Numbered from the stretch's first letter, positions 52,003-61,415 are shown. The stretch is 64,000 nucleotides of DNA from JBNRMW01 sp050309795 (GCA_050309795.1 JBNRMW010000010.1:11604-75603); one strand, 5' to 3'. Numbers and translations: made by a program. Notes: generated by a model not told the origin, from the letters alone.

Positions 52003-52664
52003 TATTTAAACCGTTCTAAAAAGTTGACAATCGAGTCTTCATCCATGTTCATCGATTCCAACCAAGCTTGAACTTCCGCTTCTTCTTGATCATTGAGCGG
52101 CTTATCCAAGACGAGTTTTTGGAAAATCAGATTGTCTTCCATGGTTTCGCTAAACATTTGAATAAAGCCAAAGCTGGACTCAAAATGGCGTAAACGCGAT
52201 TCTTGTAAAATGATTCCCCCATTATCAAAGAGTGGTAAGGTAAAAATAAAGAAAATAATTAAAACTTTCAGCCAACCCAACACCACACCAAAGGCCAGAC
52301 CTAAGGCCTTGTTCAAACTGCTAATAATCGGAAAGATGTCGAGTAGACGAATCACAGGAATAATTAAGAGTGAAACAATATAAACCCCTAAGAAAATGAT
52401 TAAAAACCAAATCGATTCCGAGCCCTTAATCCCCAAAGCTTGGGTAATGGCTAAATCTAAACCCCCAGCATTCAAGTTAATTAATGGGAAGGTTTTCGCA
52501 ACCGGTCCACTTAAAAAGGATGCGACCACTAAAGCCAAAACAAATCGTATTACATTGACCAAGGAAATCAAAAAGCCTTGGCGATAGCCTCTGAATATAT
52601 TTATGACAAATGTCGCTAGTATTAATAAATCAACGACAATAATCCATTCTAATTTAAACGTCAT
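52002..52664 (-). CDS. CvpA-family membrane protein
   Basis: This 220-residue protein has about four transmembrane segments and the CvpA start (WIIVVDLLILATFVINIFRGYRQGFLISLVNVI). CvpA-like proteins sit before mutS2 in many Bacillota and are of unclear function. I chose the ATG at 52664, with GTGAGGT upstream; the GTG at 52679 lies in that ribosome site. Confidence 0.85.
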   Translation of the reverse strand: MTFKLEWIIVVDLLILATFVINIFRGYRQGFLISLVNVIRFVLALVVASFLSGPVAKTFPLINLNAGGLDLAITQALGIKGSESIWFLIIFLGVYIVSLLIIPVIRLLDIFPIISSLNKALGLAFGVVLGWLKVLIIFFIFTLPLFDNGGIILQESRLRHFESSFGFIQMFSETMEDNLIFQKLVLDKPLNDQEEAEVQAWLESMNMDEDSIVNFLERFK

Positions 52665-52711
52665 CGCGTCGTACCTCACTTCTTAATTATTATACGCTAT
52701 TAATCTTCCCT

Positions 52712-52748
52712 TTTTCAAACTCTGCGGTTTATGGTAAACTTAGACCAC
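52712..52748 (+). promoter_or_regulatory. Promoter predicting a near-leaderless rnhC mRNA
   Basis: A TTTTCA -35, 17-nt spacer and extended -10 TGG-TAAACT (52735-52740) lie eight nucleotides before the ATG at 52749. No Shine-Dalgarno is present. Confidence 0.6.
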
Positions 52749-53591
52749 ATGAAAACAAAAACATTAACGTTAACCAAAAATCAACTACAGCACCTCGAGC
52801 AACAACTACAGGGCTATCCGCTGCGAACCGATTTACCCCATACGCTGTTTCAATATAAACTAGAGTCTGGACATATCACAGCTTATCGCTCGCGAAAGGT
52901 GGTTTTTTCGGGTCAACAAGCCTTATCGCTTGCTCAACAATATCGTGAACCATCACCCGAATCAACGGGTAGCGACGAAGTTGGTACGGGGGACTATTTC
53001 GGACCGATGATTGTATGTGCTGCCTACTATCATCCCGATTTCGATGAATTTTTAAAAACCTTTACACTCACCGATTCCAAGCAACTTCGCGACGAACAAA
53101 TTTTACAAGAAGTTCCTTTATTCATCGATAAAATTCCTCATTCCTTATTGGTCTTAGAACCAGCAAAGTATAATATGGTTCAACAAACGACCAACCTCAA
53201 TGCGATGAAAGCCCAAATGCACCAAAAAGCCTACGCGCACTTAAAACAAAAACTTGGATTTTTGCCTGCGCTCAATGTCGTCGATCAATTCACCCCGAAG
53301 GACCGTTACTATCGTTACTTAAGTGATGATTATGGCATCACCAACTTGACCTTTGAAACCAAAGCTGAATCGAAACATACCGCCGTCGCTTTAGCCGCCT
53401 TAATCGCTCGTTATCATTTTTTAATCGCGTTCATGCAACTTGAGAAACATTACCAATTTAACTTTCCGAAAGGCAGTGGCGCATTAGTCGATGTTGCTGG
53501 GCAACAGTTTGTTGAAACGTACGGTGTTGACGAATTAAAAAATGTAGCCAAGCTACATTTCAAGAATACACAACGAATTATTCCTCTTTAA
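52749..53591 (+). CDS. rnhC: Ribonuclease HIII
   Basis: The 280-residue enzyme has an N-terminal TBP-like domain and the RNase HIII catalytic start GSDEVGTGDYFGPMIVCAAYY. Conserved DSKQLRDE and a C-terminal DVAG (acid) complete the site. It removes RNA from RNA/DNA hybrids. I chose the ATG at 52749; an upstream ATG at 52731 lies in the promoter. The gene overlaps convergent comEB by 14 nt. Confidence 0.94.
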   Translation: MKTKTLTLTKNQLQHLEQQLQGYPLRTDLPHTLFQYKLESGHITAYRSRKVVFSGQQALSLAQQYREPSPESTGSDEVGTGDYFGPMIVCAAYYHPDFDEFLKTFTLTDSKQLRDEQILQEVPLFIDKIPHSLLVLEPAKYNMVQQTTNLNAMKAQMHQKAYAHLKQKLGFLPALNVVDQFTPKDRYYRYLSDDYGITNLTFETKAESKHTAVALAALIARYHFLIAFMQLEKHYQFNFPKGSGALVDVAGQQFVETYGVDELKNVAKLHFKNTQRIIPL

Positions 53592-54048
53592 CGGAAACAT
53601 CAATCTGTACTTTATAATCAAGTTGACGTAAATGGACCCCAGCAGCTGCCAACATCCGTTTGCTGGCTTTTGTAGCGGGTAGATCGGCATATTTATCCGA
53701 TTCATAAACAATTTCTTTAATTCCAGATTGAATAATCGCTTTCGCACATTCATTACAAGGAAATAAGGAAACATATATACGACAACCTTGTAAATCGACC
53801 GTCGAGTTTAAAATCGCATTCAGTTCCGCATGAACCACATAAGCATATTTATTCTCACCAAATTCCCCTTCCCTTTGCCATGGAAATTGGTCGTCTTCAC
53901 AACCATAAGGTAAGCCATTATAACCAATGCCCACCACCCGTTTGCGTGTGTTTACAATGACCGCCCCAACTTGGGTATTGGGGTCTTTCGAGCGAAAAGC
54001 TGATAAATGGGCGAGCCCCATAAAGTATTGATCCCAATTAATAATCAT
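53578..54048 (-). CDS. comEB: Deoxycytidylate deaminase (ComEB-like)
   Basis: This 156-residue deaminase has the zinc motifs HAELNAIL and PCNECAKAI, and substrate GYNGLPYGCED. dCMP deaminase gives dUMP for dTMP synthesis. In this window it ends the lspA-rluD-rhomboid operon, one base after the rhomboid gene, rather than sitting with comEA and comEC. Confidence 0.94.
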   Translation of the reverse strand: MIINWDQYFMGLAHLSAFRSKDPNTQVGAVIVNTRKRVVGIGYNGLPYGCEDDQFPWQREGEFGENKYAYVVHAELNAILNSTVDLQGCRIYVSLFPCNECAKAIIQSGIKEIVYESDKYADLPATKASKRMLAAAGVHLRQLDYKVQIDVSVKEE

Positions 54049-54049
54049 T

Positions 54050-55255
54050 CTATAGTCCCTCCGAAATGTAATATTGAATCATTTTTTCCGATAACCGTTG
54101 CGCATAACCTCTTAATCCTACACGTTGAGCCATCTGGATGACTTCGCGATCGGTTCCACCGTAAATCGTAAAGTGTATCGGTTGATTATAACGATAAACA
54201 CCTAAGCCTACCAATAAAAGCACCATGGCCGCTAAACCATGTTTCTTTATTTGTTTCCATTCCGGTTTCTTAGCAAAAATCAAGGCCATAAATAAACCGG
54301 CTAAGAAGCCACCCAAGTGTCCTAACCAGGAAATATTCGGGAATAGATTAACCATTAAGTTAATCGCCACTAAACTAATAATCTGGAGCCGCATCTGAGG
54401 AATTTTAAAGATGCCTGTTTCCATTGTATATAAAATATACGCGGCCATTAAACCATATAGGCCAGAACTCATACCGACGGTTACAGTCGTATCCGAGCCA
54501 TAATAAACAAAGACATTACCTAAAATAATGCTAGCAAAGACCAAGATTAAAAACTTCCTGCGACCATATATTGGTTCCAACAGACGACCAAAGCTATGGA
54601 GCGCATACATATTCGTTAATAAATGAAACATACCCCCATGCAAAAATGCTGGGGTCACAAAACGCCAAAATTCATGAGCCCCCTTCACAAAGGGTTGATA
54701 CATCGCCCCTAGAAATACCAGAGCGTTGACCAGATTATCTTGATAACCAGCAAGAGCTAAACTAATAAAATACATCAAAAAGGAAATGGCCATTAAAATC
54801 ATAGTTATCAACGGACGATTGCGTTTTTTCTGTTGTTTTTCCAAAATCTCTTTATTCTTCGCATTCACCTTCGCCCACAGGGTACGAAACTCCTGGGGGC
54901 CATCATCGACGGGTAAAAAAGACACTTCCAATAATTTTGGAAAGATTTTTTTAACCTGTGGATCTTCGACATATCCTTGTCCGATACGGACGGAACTTGA
55001 ACTGTATAAATATAAATACAAGGGTTCAAAGGATTTATTAAACATGGCGTTCAAATTCTTTAATAATTGTTGGGTCATTATATTTTTTTGGGGAATTTCT
55101 AAGGTTGCCCCATCAATAACAATGACCGGATAGTGTTTATGATCGCGATTAAAAACGACCGCCTGCACGAATTGTTCGTGATAGGCCATCAAGGTATAAC
55201 CATAGTGATTCATAAATAAATCTACGAGCCTTAAAACGTAAACATTTCCATCCAT
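54050..55255 (-). CDS. Rhomboid-family intramembrane serine protease
   Basis: The 401-residue protein has an extended cytosolic N-domain (1-145) and about seven transmembrane segments. The rhomboid motifs are present: HGGMFHLLTNMYALHSFG, catalytic serine in VGMSSGLYGL and histidine in WLGHLGGFLAGL. It cleaves membrane proteins within the bilayer. Substrates are unknown. It lies one nucleotide after rluD. The overall plan resembles GlpG/YqgP of Bacillus, without a C-terminal TPR. Confidence 0.9.
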   Translation of the reverse strand: MDGNVYVLRLVDLFMNHYGYTLMAYHEQFVQAVVFNRDHKHYPVIVIDGATLEIPQKNIMTQQLLKNLNAMFNKSFEPLYLYLYSSSSVRIGQGYVEDPQVKKIFPKLLEVSFLPVDDGPQEFRTLWAKVNAKNKEILEKQQKKRNRPLITMILMAISFLMYFISLALAGYQDNLVNALVFLGAMYQPFVKGAHEFWRFVTPAFLHGGMFHLLTNMYALHSFGRLLEPIYGRRKFLILVFASIILGNVFVYYGSDTTVTVGMSSGLYGLMAAYILYTMETGIFKIPQMRLQIISLVAINLMVNLFPNISWLGHLGGFLAGLFMALIFAKKPEWKQIKKHGLAAMVLLLVGLGVYRYNQPIHFTIYGGTDREVIQMAQRVGLRGYAQRLSEKMIQYYISEGL

Positions 55256-55256
55256 C

Positions 55257-56162
55257 TTATTTCACCTCTTGGAGAAATTGGTCAAAACTCAGCGGTGGTT
55301 GAGCCTCAAAAGTGAGCCATTGACCCGTAGTTGGGTGGGTTAACTCCAGTTGATAGGCGTGAAGCAATTGACCATCGTAAGCCAATCCTTTCTTGGGTCC
55401 ATATACTTTATCCCCAACCAAAGGATGATTGATATACGCACAATGTACCCGAATTTGGTGGGTCCGCCCGGTTTCTAGAGTACATTCCAATAAGGAGTAT
55501 TTAGTACTATGTTGAAGAGCGGTTAAATGGGTAACGGCGTGTTTGCTGTTTTTCTCGGTAACCGCCATCTTTTGGCGAAAGTTGGGATCGCGACCAATCG
55601 GTGCATCAACTTTGGCTTTGGTAAAAGTCACTTCTCCATAAACAATGGCTAAGTATTTACGGACCACTTGATGCTCGGCAAGTTGCTTTGCTAGGAATTG
55701 ATGAGCCTGTTGGTTTTTTGCAACCACTAAAAGTCCACTCGTATCCTTGTCCAAGCGATGAACAATTCCTGGACGTATCGGGTCATCCGCCATCGATAGC
55801 TCCTGAGTATGGGCAAGTAAGCCATGGACCAAGGTCGGCTCCACCGTGCCCGCCCCAGGATGTACGACGAGTCCTTTGGGTTTATTAATAATGATCAAAT
55901 CTTCGTCTTCATATATAATATTTAAATCCATTTTTATGGGTTCCAAAGCGATTTGTTTTTCCCTTGGAATCTCAATTTCGATTTCATCATCAACTTCAAT
56001 TAAGTAACTCGCTTTCACAGGTAGTTGATTGACCAAGATATGTTCTTCTTTAATGTATTGAGCGATTTTTGAACGGGAAATACCTAGTAATTCTGCTAAA
56101 TAGCGGTCAATGCGTTGTTCTTGGTCGTCTAGTTCAACCACATGGTATTGTTTAGGATTCAT
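55257..56162 (-). CDS. rluD: RluD-type 23S rRNA pseudouridine synthase
   Basis: The 301-residue enzyme has an S4 RNA-binding domain (QRIDRYLAELLGISRSKIAQYI), the catalytic aspartate motif HRLDKDTSGLLVVAK and GRTHQIRVH. It isomerises uridines in 23S rRNA helix 69 or a related site. Its start overlaps lspA by 11 nt. Confidence 0.92.
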   Translation of the reverse strand: MNPKQYHVVELDDQEQRIDRYLAELLGISRSKIAQYIKEEHILVNQLPVKASYLIEVDDEIEIEIPREKQIALEPIKMDLNIIYEDEDLIIINKPKGLVVHPGAGTVEPTLVHGLLAHTQELSMADDPIRPGIVHRLDKDTSGLLVVAKNQQAHQFLAKQLAEHQVVRKYLAIVYGEVTFTKAKVDAPIGRDPNFRQKMAVTEKNSKHAVTHLTALQHSTKYSLLECTLETGRTHQIRVHCAYINHPLVGDKVYGPKKGLAYDGQLLHAYQLELTHPTTGQWLTFEAQPPLSFDQFLQEVK

Positions 56163-56610
56163 GGGGATTCACCACCATATCAAGCAAAATAAAGCCGACG
56201 CCAATCACCAAACTCATATCCGCGACATTAAAAACAGGCCACATGTAGCCGAAAATGTTAAAGGATAAAAAGTCACGCACCGCCCCATAGAAGAAACGAT
56301 CCACTAAATTACCAAAAGTTCCCGCAATCATTAAAACTAAACCAATACTAACCAGCACATTATGCTTTTTACTCCAATAAACATACGACAAACCAACCGT
56401 CGCAACGATGGAAATAAGGGTCAACAACCACGTAAAATTATTAAACATCGACCACGCTGCACCCGTGTTTAAAACATAGGTAATCCAAAAGAAATTTGGG
56501 ATAATTTCAATAGCTTCGAATAAACGAAGATTAGACGCCACTAAATGCTTTGTCCATAAATCAAGTATAACGATGACAATCATCGCAATAAATCCGTAGT
56601 GTTTTTTCAT
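56152..56610 (-). CDS. lspA: Lipoprotein signal peptidase (signal peptidase II)
   Basis: This 152-residue protein has four transmembrane helices and the two catalytic aspartates in GNLVDRFFYG and FNVADMSLV. It cleaves prolipoprotein signals after diacylglyceryl transfer; the serpin lipoprotein here would be one substrate. I chose the ATG at 56610; a TATAAT -10 seven nucleotides upstream predicts a leaderless transcript. Confidence 0.95.
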   Translation of the reverse strand: MKKHYGFIAMIVIVILDLWTKHLVASNLRLFEAIEIIPNFFWITYVLNTGAAWSMFNNFTWLLTLISIVATVGLSYVYWSKKHNVLVSIGLVLMIAGTFGNLVDRFFYGAVRDFLSFNIFGYMWPVFNVADMSLVIGVGFILLDMVVNPHES

Positions 56611-56617
56611 ACTAAGC

Positions 56618-56626
56618 ATTATACCA
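56618..56626 (-). promoter_or_regulatory. Extended -10 promoter predicting a leaderless lspA mRNA
   Basis: TGG-TATAAT on the minus strand ends seven nucleotides before the ATG at 56610. It lies at the end of the dUTPase gene, and no ribosome site intervenes. Confidence 0.6.
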
Positions 56627-56628
56627 CA

Positions 56629-57120
56629 CTAATACTGCTGTTCTTGACGTTGGTGATTGATTTGGTTTTTTTCAACATACGCTTGGAGTAACGCTTGGGG
56701 GCTACTACCAACCGCAAGCACAAGATTGAAAAAACTATTCAAAACCTGGGCGATATTTTCTTGATTTAACTCCTCTGATAAACGCAGTGCTTGGTGAAAT
56801 GTTTGTAGGAATAAAGTGGTCAATTCCTGTGTGGTAACGGTCAATTCGATCGATGTTAGCGGCTTTTCTAAATTGAGATTTAAAGAAATAATAAAATGTA
56901 AAACATCGCTCAATTCCTCTTCGATGACCGCCAATTCTGAGCTTGGTTTAAGCGACCAGAATTTAAAACAACGCGTTTCATTCGCGCTCTCAGCTAATTC
57001 CACTAAGAGGGCTAAAATTCGGCGCTGGGTCGTTTCGGGACGTGTTAATTGATGATTATCTAAAATATGTTGATCCAACTGTTGTTGGAGTTGATTTAAT
57101 TGTTCTAAATTCAAATTCAT
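56629..57120 (-). CDS. Dimeric all-alpha dUTPase (dUTPase_2)
   Basis: This 163-residue protein has the metal-binding helices ALLVELAESANETRCFKFWS and EEELSDVLHFIISL, plus the C-terminal AYVEKNQINHQRQ. These match the MazG-related dimeric dUTPase family. It hydrolyses dUTP to dUMP, keeping uracil out of DNA. It is 18 nt after the Gx transporter gene. Confidence 0.88.
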   Translation of the reverse strand: MNLNLEQLNQLQQQLDQHILDNHQLTRPETTQRRILALLVELAESANETRCFKFWSLKPSSELAVIEEELSDVLHFIISLNLNLEKPLTSIELTVTTQELTTLFLQTFHQALRLSEELNQENIAQVLNSFFNLVLAVGSSPQALLQAYVEKNQINHQRQEQQY

Positions 57121-57138
57121 AGCTTTTCTCTTCTTTCT

Positions 57139-57669
57139 TTAAATATACAGTTCATAGTCATGGGTTCGCCATTTCTTAAAACGCGTTAAAATCATTTTTG
57201 AAACCATCCCCGTCACAATACCCGTCGGTATACCGGTTAGTAACATCAAAGGTAACCAATAAATCATTCCCCAGGAACGGATAATGAACACCAACGCCAG
57301 GATTTGTCCAATGTTATGAAAAGTAGCGGAGCCAACCGACAAACCAATCGGCGACATCTTGGTAATCCGTTTCAAGAACATGACGGCCAAACTCGACAAT
57401 ATAACCCCACTCAACGACAACCAAAAACCAATCCCTAGAAAGATGCCTCGTAATAAGGTTGAAAACAACACCCTTAAAATACCTAATTGGATAAAGGACT
57501 TCTCACCAAACATATAGAGCACAATCAAACCCAAAGTATTGGCTAAGCCAAACTTCACGCCGGGAACTCCAGGAATTGGAACACCGGGTTCAATCATATT
57601 TAAGAGGATACTCATGGCCAATAATAAGGTGAAAATCGTCATTCTTTGGGTTTTAGAGCGTGTCGTCAT
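57139..57669 (-). CDS. Gx transporter family protein (Hpre_diP_synt_I)
   Basis: The 176-residue membrane protein has about five spans and the family start EPGVPIPGVPGVKFGLANTLGLIVLYMFG. Family members are probable S-component-like transporters, often next to the NusG-domain-II protein, as here (ATGA overlap). The ligand is unproven. Confidence 0.82.
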   Translation of the reverse strand: MTTRSKTQRMTIFTLLLAMSILLNMIEPGVPIPGVPGVKFGLANTLGLIVLYMFGEKSFIQLGILRVLFSTLLRGIFLGIGFWLSLSGVILSSLAVMFLKRITKMSPIGLSVGSATFHNIGQILALVFIIRSWGMIYWLPLMLLTGIPTGIVTGMVSKMILTRFKKWRTHDYELYI

Positions 57670-58055
57670 CCGATGCTCCCATCTACATCGTCGGTTTCAA
57701 CTTGGATTTCATGGCTATCGTCCTCAATTTGAATCACTAATTCATTAGGTAAACAAACAATCGGTACATACATATTTTTAACCCAGCCTTGGATGGAACA
57801 AATGTGTAATGGCGAATTCTCCGTCAATACCCGCACTTGTTGTTCTTTAATCTCAAGAACGACGTCGCCTAGGGTTCCCTGATGGGTCTGTATTTGATCT
57901 TTCGATAAATCATAGCGAGCAACTTCTTGATTTTTATAATAAACAACCGCTGCCGCATTTTGAGAAGATATATTAAAAATCCGATCGGAAAAAAACAAAA
58001 GAAGGAGTGTACTAATCGTTATAAAGACGATAAATATTTTATCTTGACGATTCAT
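57666..58055 (-). CDS. NusG domain II-containing membrane-anchored protein
   Basis: The 129-residue protein has an N-terminal transmembrane anchor (8-25) and an outer domain with the PF07009 pattern HICSIQGW then VCLPNELVIQIE. Function unknown; family genes accompany Gx transporters and flavinylation or Rnf loci in anaerobes. Confidence 0.82.
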   Translation of the reverse strand: MNRQDKIFIVFITISTLLLLFFSDRIFNISSQNAAAVVYYKNQEVARYDLSKDQIQTHQGTLGDVVLEIKEQQVRVLTENSPLHICSIQGWVKNMYVPIVCLPNELVIQIEDDSHEIQVETDDVDGSIG

Positions 58056-58075
58056 TCAACCCCTCCTTTCTTTGT

Positions 58076-58738
58076 TTAATTGTGGTCTAATTCGATTTTT
58101 TCAAATTTCTTAGTAGAAGCTAAGACGATTAAGATGTCGCCTTCTTCAAATTTATATTGTACATCAATATTGACGTTCATTTTGTCGGTTGCATCTTTTT
58201 TAGTCCCCAAGACGTTCATGTCAAAACGTGACCGTAACTCTAATTGTATCAGTGTTTTACCAATCCAATGCATGGGAACGATAAATTCAATGACCGAATA
58301 ATTATCGTCAATTTCCAAGGATTCCAAAACTTTATTATGAAGAATTTCCTTGGCGATACGTTCGCCCATTTCCTTCTCCGGTCGAATGATGCGGCTGGCT
58401 CCAAGTCGTTGGTAGACGCGCATATCTGGTTTGTTTTTTGCTTTAACCATAATTTCTTGGACCCCAAGTTGTTGTAGGTTCAATAAGGCCAAAATACCGG
58501 CTTCTAGATTTGTTGATGCGGCAATCAATACTAAGTCACAATCCGCAAAACCTGCGGCTTTTAGCGTTTGAAAATCGCTGAAATCGCCCTGAATGCCTTG
58601 AGCAAGGTACTGATCTAAACGCTCGATATTTTTAATATCGGCATCAATCGCAATAACTTCTGCCCCAAGCAGGCTGAGCGTTTTAGCAACCGATGAACCA
58701 AAGACACCAAGTCCACAAATTCCAACTAATTTACTCAT
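58076..58738 (-). CDS. ktrA: KtrA/TrkA-type potassium uptake regulator
   Basis: The 220-residue RCK protein has an N-terminal Rossmann nucleotide-binding domain (GICGLGVFGSSVAKTL, then IDAD) and a C-terminal TrkA_C domain that may bind cyclic-di-AMP. It gates the adjacent KtrB channel. It follows ktrB by 12 nt and is likely co-transcribed. Confidence 0.93.
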   Translation of the reverse strand: MSKLVGICGLGVFGSSVAKTLSLLGAEVIAIDADIKNIERLDQYLAQGIQGDFSDFQTLKAAGFADCDLVLIAASTNLEAGILALLNLQQLGVQEIMVKAKNKPDMRVYQRLGASRIIRPEKEMGERIAKEILHNKVLESLEIDDNYSVIEFIVPMHWIGKTLIQLELRSRFDMNVLGTKKDATDKMNVNIDVQYKFEEGDILIVLASTKKFEKIELDHN

Positions 58739-58750
58739 TTAAATTTCCTC

Positions 58751-60100
58751 CTAGCCAATTAAAATATGGCTTTCTGTATAGGTTAATTCTCTATCTTTAC
58801 GCGATTTCGTAAACGATAACAACAAGGTAATGGGACCAACGCGACCCATAAACATTAAAAGCATTAAAATCGTTTGAGCTATCTTACTTAGAGTTGGCGT
58901 TAAATTAATCGTTACTCCTACCGTCGACAAGGCAGAAATCGTTTCAAACGCCAGAGATAAGAAGTTCTTTGTCGGTTCAACAATGGTAAGTGCAAGTAAA
59001 GCCACAAAGTAAACAAGTAAATAAATAAAGAATACATTCAAAGCGTTGCGGACATTATCTGGATTTATTGTGTGTTTAAAAATTGTCACCTTCTTGCGGC
59101 CTTTTAAATGGTTTAAAACAAATAAGAACACCAACGCGATCGTCGTTGTTTTAACCCCACCTGCCGTTCCTCCGGGTGAACCACCAACAAACATTAAGAA
59201 GACATATACTAAATTAAGACCCGAATGCATTTTAATGAAATCCACCGTCGCAAAGCCCGCCGTACGCATCGTCACCGATTGAAAAAATGCTGCCAACAAT
59301 TTCCCACCCCAACTTAGATGAGCCAATCCCGTGTCGTGTTCTAATAAAAGCGCTAGTAAAGTACCCACGACGATAAAAAAACTTGTCACCACAAAAACCA
59401 ATTTTGTGTGGGTTTGGAGTCGGCGAAAATACCTTTTTAAACGAAACTTTTCCATGTCCTTATAGGTATTCTTTAAGTCAAACCAAATTGAGAATCCGAT
59501 ACCACCTAAAATGATTAAAGCTGGCACCGTTAAACTAACAATCGGATCACTTACATAATCTAACAAGGAATAGGTTGAAAAATTATCAAAACCGGAATTG
59601 GTAAAACCGGAAACAGCAACAAACAACGCATTAAACAATCCGCGACCTAAACCAAATTGCGGGACAAAACGCAGACTTAAAAAAAACATGCCCAGAGCTT
59701 CGATGACAAAGGTGTATTTAACGATGCTCCAGAGATAGGGTTTAAAATCGGATAATGTTTCACGATTAATTGCTTGCGTTAAAACCAATTGTTCACGTCG
59801 TGCTAACCGTCTTCCCGAACCGAGTAAAATAATCGCAATTAAGGTCATAAGCCCTAAGCCCCCAATTTGCATCAACAAGATACAAACAACCTGTCCAAAG
59901 GTTGTATAGGTACCAACCACAGGATGGGTGAATAAGCCCGTGACACAAACCATGGAGACCGCGGTAAAGAGATGGTCAAAATACGTGGAGGATGACGATT
60001 CCAACTGCGCCATATTTGTATTCAATAAAAAACTACCACTCACAATAACGACTAAGAAACTTAAGATAATTTGCTGGGTTGAACTAAGACGTGCACGCAT
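58751..60100 (-). CDS. ktrB: KtrB/TrkH-type potassium uptake channel subunit
   Basis: The 449-residue channel has the four M1-P-M2 repeats with selectivity-filter turns (for example VTGLF, VSGFTNSGFDNF, MRTAGFATVD, STVGVT) and about ten membrane spans. With KtrA it imports K+, driven by Na+ in Bacillus. A TATAAT extended -10 and AGAGAGG site lie upstream. Confidence 0.94.
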   Translation of the reverse strand: MRARLSSTQQIILSFLVVIVSGSFLLNTNMAQLESSSSTYFDHLFTAVSMVCVTGLFTHPVVGTYTTFGQVVCILLMQIGGLGLMTLIAIILLGSGRRLARREQLVLTQAINRETLSDFKPYLWSIVKYTFVIEALGMFFLSLRFVPQFGLGRGLFNALFVAVSGFTNSGFDNFSTYSLLDYVSDPIVSLTVPALIILGGIGFSIWFDLKNTYKDMEKFRLKRYFRRLQTHTKLVFVVTSFFIVVGTLLALLLEHDTGLAHLSWGGKLLAAFFQSVTMRTAGFATVDFIKMHSGLNLVYVFLMFVGGSPGGTAGGVKTTTIALVFLFVLNHLKGRKKVTIFKHTINPDNVRNALNVFFIYLLVYFVALLALTIVEPTKNFLSLAFETISALSTVGVTINLTPTLSKIAQTILMLLMFMGRVGPITLLLSFTKSRKDRELTYTESHILIG

Positions 60101-60162
60101 ATTTATTCCTCTCTTAACTCCCCTGTATTATACCACTACAATAAGGGTTAACATAGTCTAGT

Positions 60163-60187
60163 AAAAACGAACCAAGGGGTTCGTTTT
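60163..60187 (-). terminator. Terminator of the mrp-dNK-cysE transcript
   Basis: On the minus strand AAACGAACC-CCTT-GGTTCGTTT with TT following, overlapping the cysE stop codon. Confidence 0.8.
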
Positions 60188-60764
60188 ACAATTTTTCTTT
60201 CAATTTCCGATGTTTTTCCATACATTCCAGGCAATTATCTCGTGGTTTTAGCACAATTTGTCCTTTATACGTTTCAACGACGGTCGTACATTCGGGCACA
60301 TCAGCTAAGACCACCGCATTGGCACCAATCCGAGCATGATCGCCAATATTGATACCACCAATTAATTGAGCATGGGCTCCAATCAGCACATCATCCCCAA
60401 CTTTTGGGTGGCGCCGTTGATCTTCTTGCCCTGGAATGGAAACACCCCCAAGGGTAACCCCATGATAGATGATGCAATCATCCCCAACGACTGCGGATTC
60501 ACCGATAACTAAACCTTGGCCATGATCAATAAATAAGCGTCGCCCAATTTGAGCCCCGGGATGGATATCAATGCCGGTGATCGCACGCGATACATAGTTA
60601 AAAAAACGGGCGATAAAATACAGATGGAGACGATAAAAGAAATGAGCGATCCGATGGAAAAATAAAGCATGAACGCCAGGATAGAAGAAAATAACTTCTA
60701 ATAGGGATTTCGCTGCTGGATCAATCGACTTAATGCGGCGGGAGGTTTCAAATAGTCGCTTCAT
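60186..60764 (-). CDS. cysE: Serine O-acetyltransferase
   Basis: This 192-residue protein has the CysE left-handed beta-helix: DIHPGAQIGRRLFIDHGQGLVIGESAVVGDDCIIYHGVTLGGV. It transfers acetyl to serine on the way to cysteine. I chose the ATG at 60764, overlapping the kinase gene end by 17 nt; translational coupling would explain the weak ribosome site. No cysK is adjacent. Confidence 0.92.
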   Translation of the reverse strand: MKRLFETSRRIKSIDPAAKSLLEVIFFYPGVHALFFHRIAHFFYRLHLYFIARFFNYVSRAITGIDIHPGAQIGRRLFIDHGQGLVIGESAVVGDDCIIYHGVTLGGVSIPGQEDQRRHPKVGDDVLIGAHAQLIGGINIGDHARIGANAVVLADVPECTTVVETYKGQIVLKPRDNCLECMEKHRKLKEKL

Positions 60765-61362
60765 CAAGTGTGGCGAGCTTGGAATTAATGAGCTCAATAA
60801 TATAATCCAAATCTTTTGAATTCTTTTCGAAGTCGAGCGCATCCACATTAATTTTTAAGATCGGTGAAATCGTATATTGATCAAAGAAGGTTCGATATTC
60901 GTTATTCAACGTTTCCCAATATTCTCGTTCAACGACTTGTTCATATTCAAACCCACGTTTTTGAATGCGGCGGATGGCTTCATCTACACTAACTTCTAAA
61001 TAAATCATTAATTTTGGTTTTGCGACATGTTCCAACATGTTTTCTAAAAGTTCTTCATAAATCGCATATTCTTCCTCTTCCATGTCCCCGCCATGACAGA
61101 GCATTTTCGCAAAAATCGCATCACCATAGATAGAGCGATCTAAGACCGATTTTTCAATATGACTCGCTTCTTTAATGTGTTTGAAGCGCTTATTTAAGAA
61201 GAAAATTTGTAACGGAAAAGAATACCGTTTCCTATCGTAATAAAATTTAGGCAAGATGGGATTATCCACCACGGGTTCTTCAAACGCTTCATAGCCGTTT
61301 TTAGCGATATGTCGCATTAAGGAGCTTTTTCCAACCCCTACTACACCTTCAATAACAATCAT
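60748..61362 (-). CDS. Deoxynucleoside kinase
   Basis: The 204-residue kinase has a P-loop EGVVGVGKSS, DRSIYGDAIFA and a lid with RIQKRGFEYE. It phosphorylates deoxyadenosine, deoxyguanosine or deoxycytidine. The ATG at 61362 has an AAAGGAGA site and gives the usual MIVIEG start; the frame is open to 61416. Confidence 0.93.
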   Translation of the reverse strand: MIVIEGVVGVGKSSLMRHIAKNGYEAFEEPVVDNPILPKFYYDRKRYSFPLQIFFLNKRFKHIKEASHIEKSVLDRSIYGDAIFAKMLCHGGDMEEEEYAIYEELLENMLEHVAKPKLMIYLEVSVDEAIRRIQKRGFEYEQVVEREYWETLNNEYRTFFDQYTISPILKINVDALDFEKNSKDLDYIIELINSKLATLDEATI

Positions 61363-61415
61363 ATTCCATGTCTCCTTTTGATTAACAAAACGTAAATAAT
61401 CGCTGTAGGTTTTCA

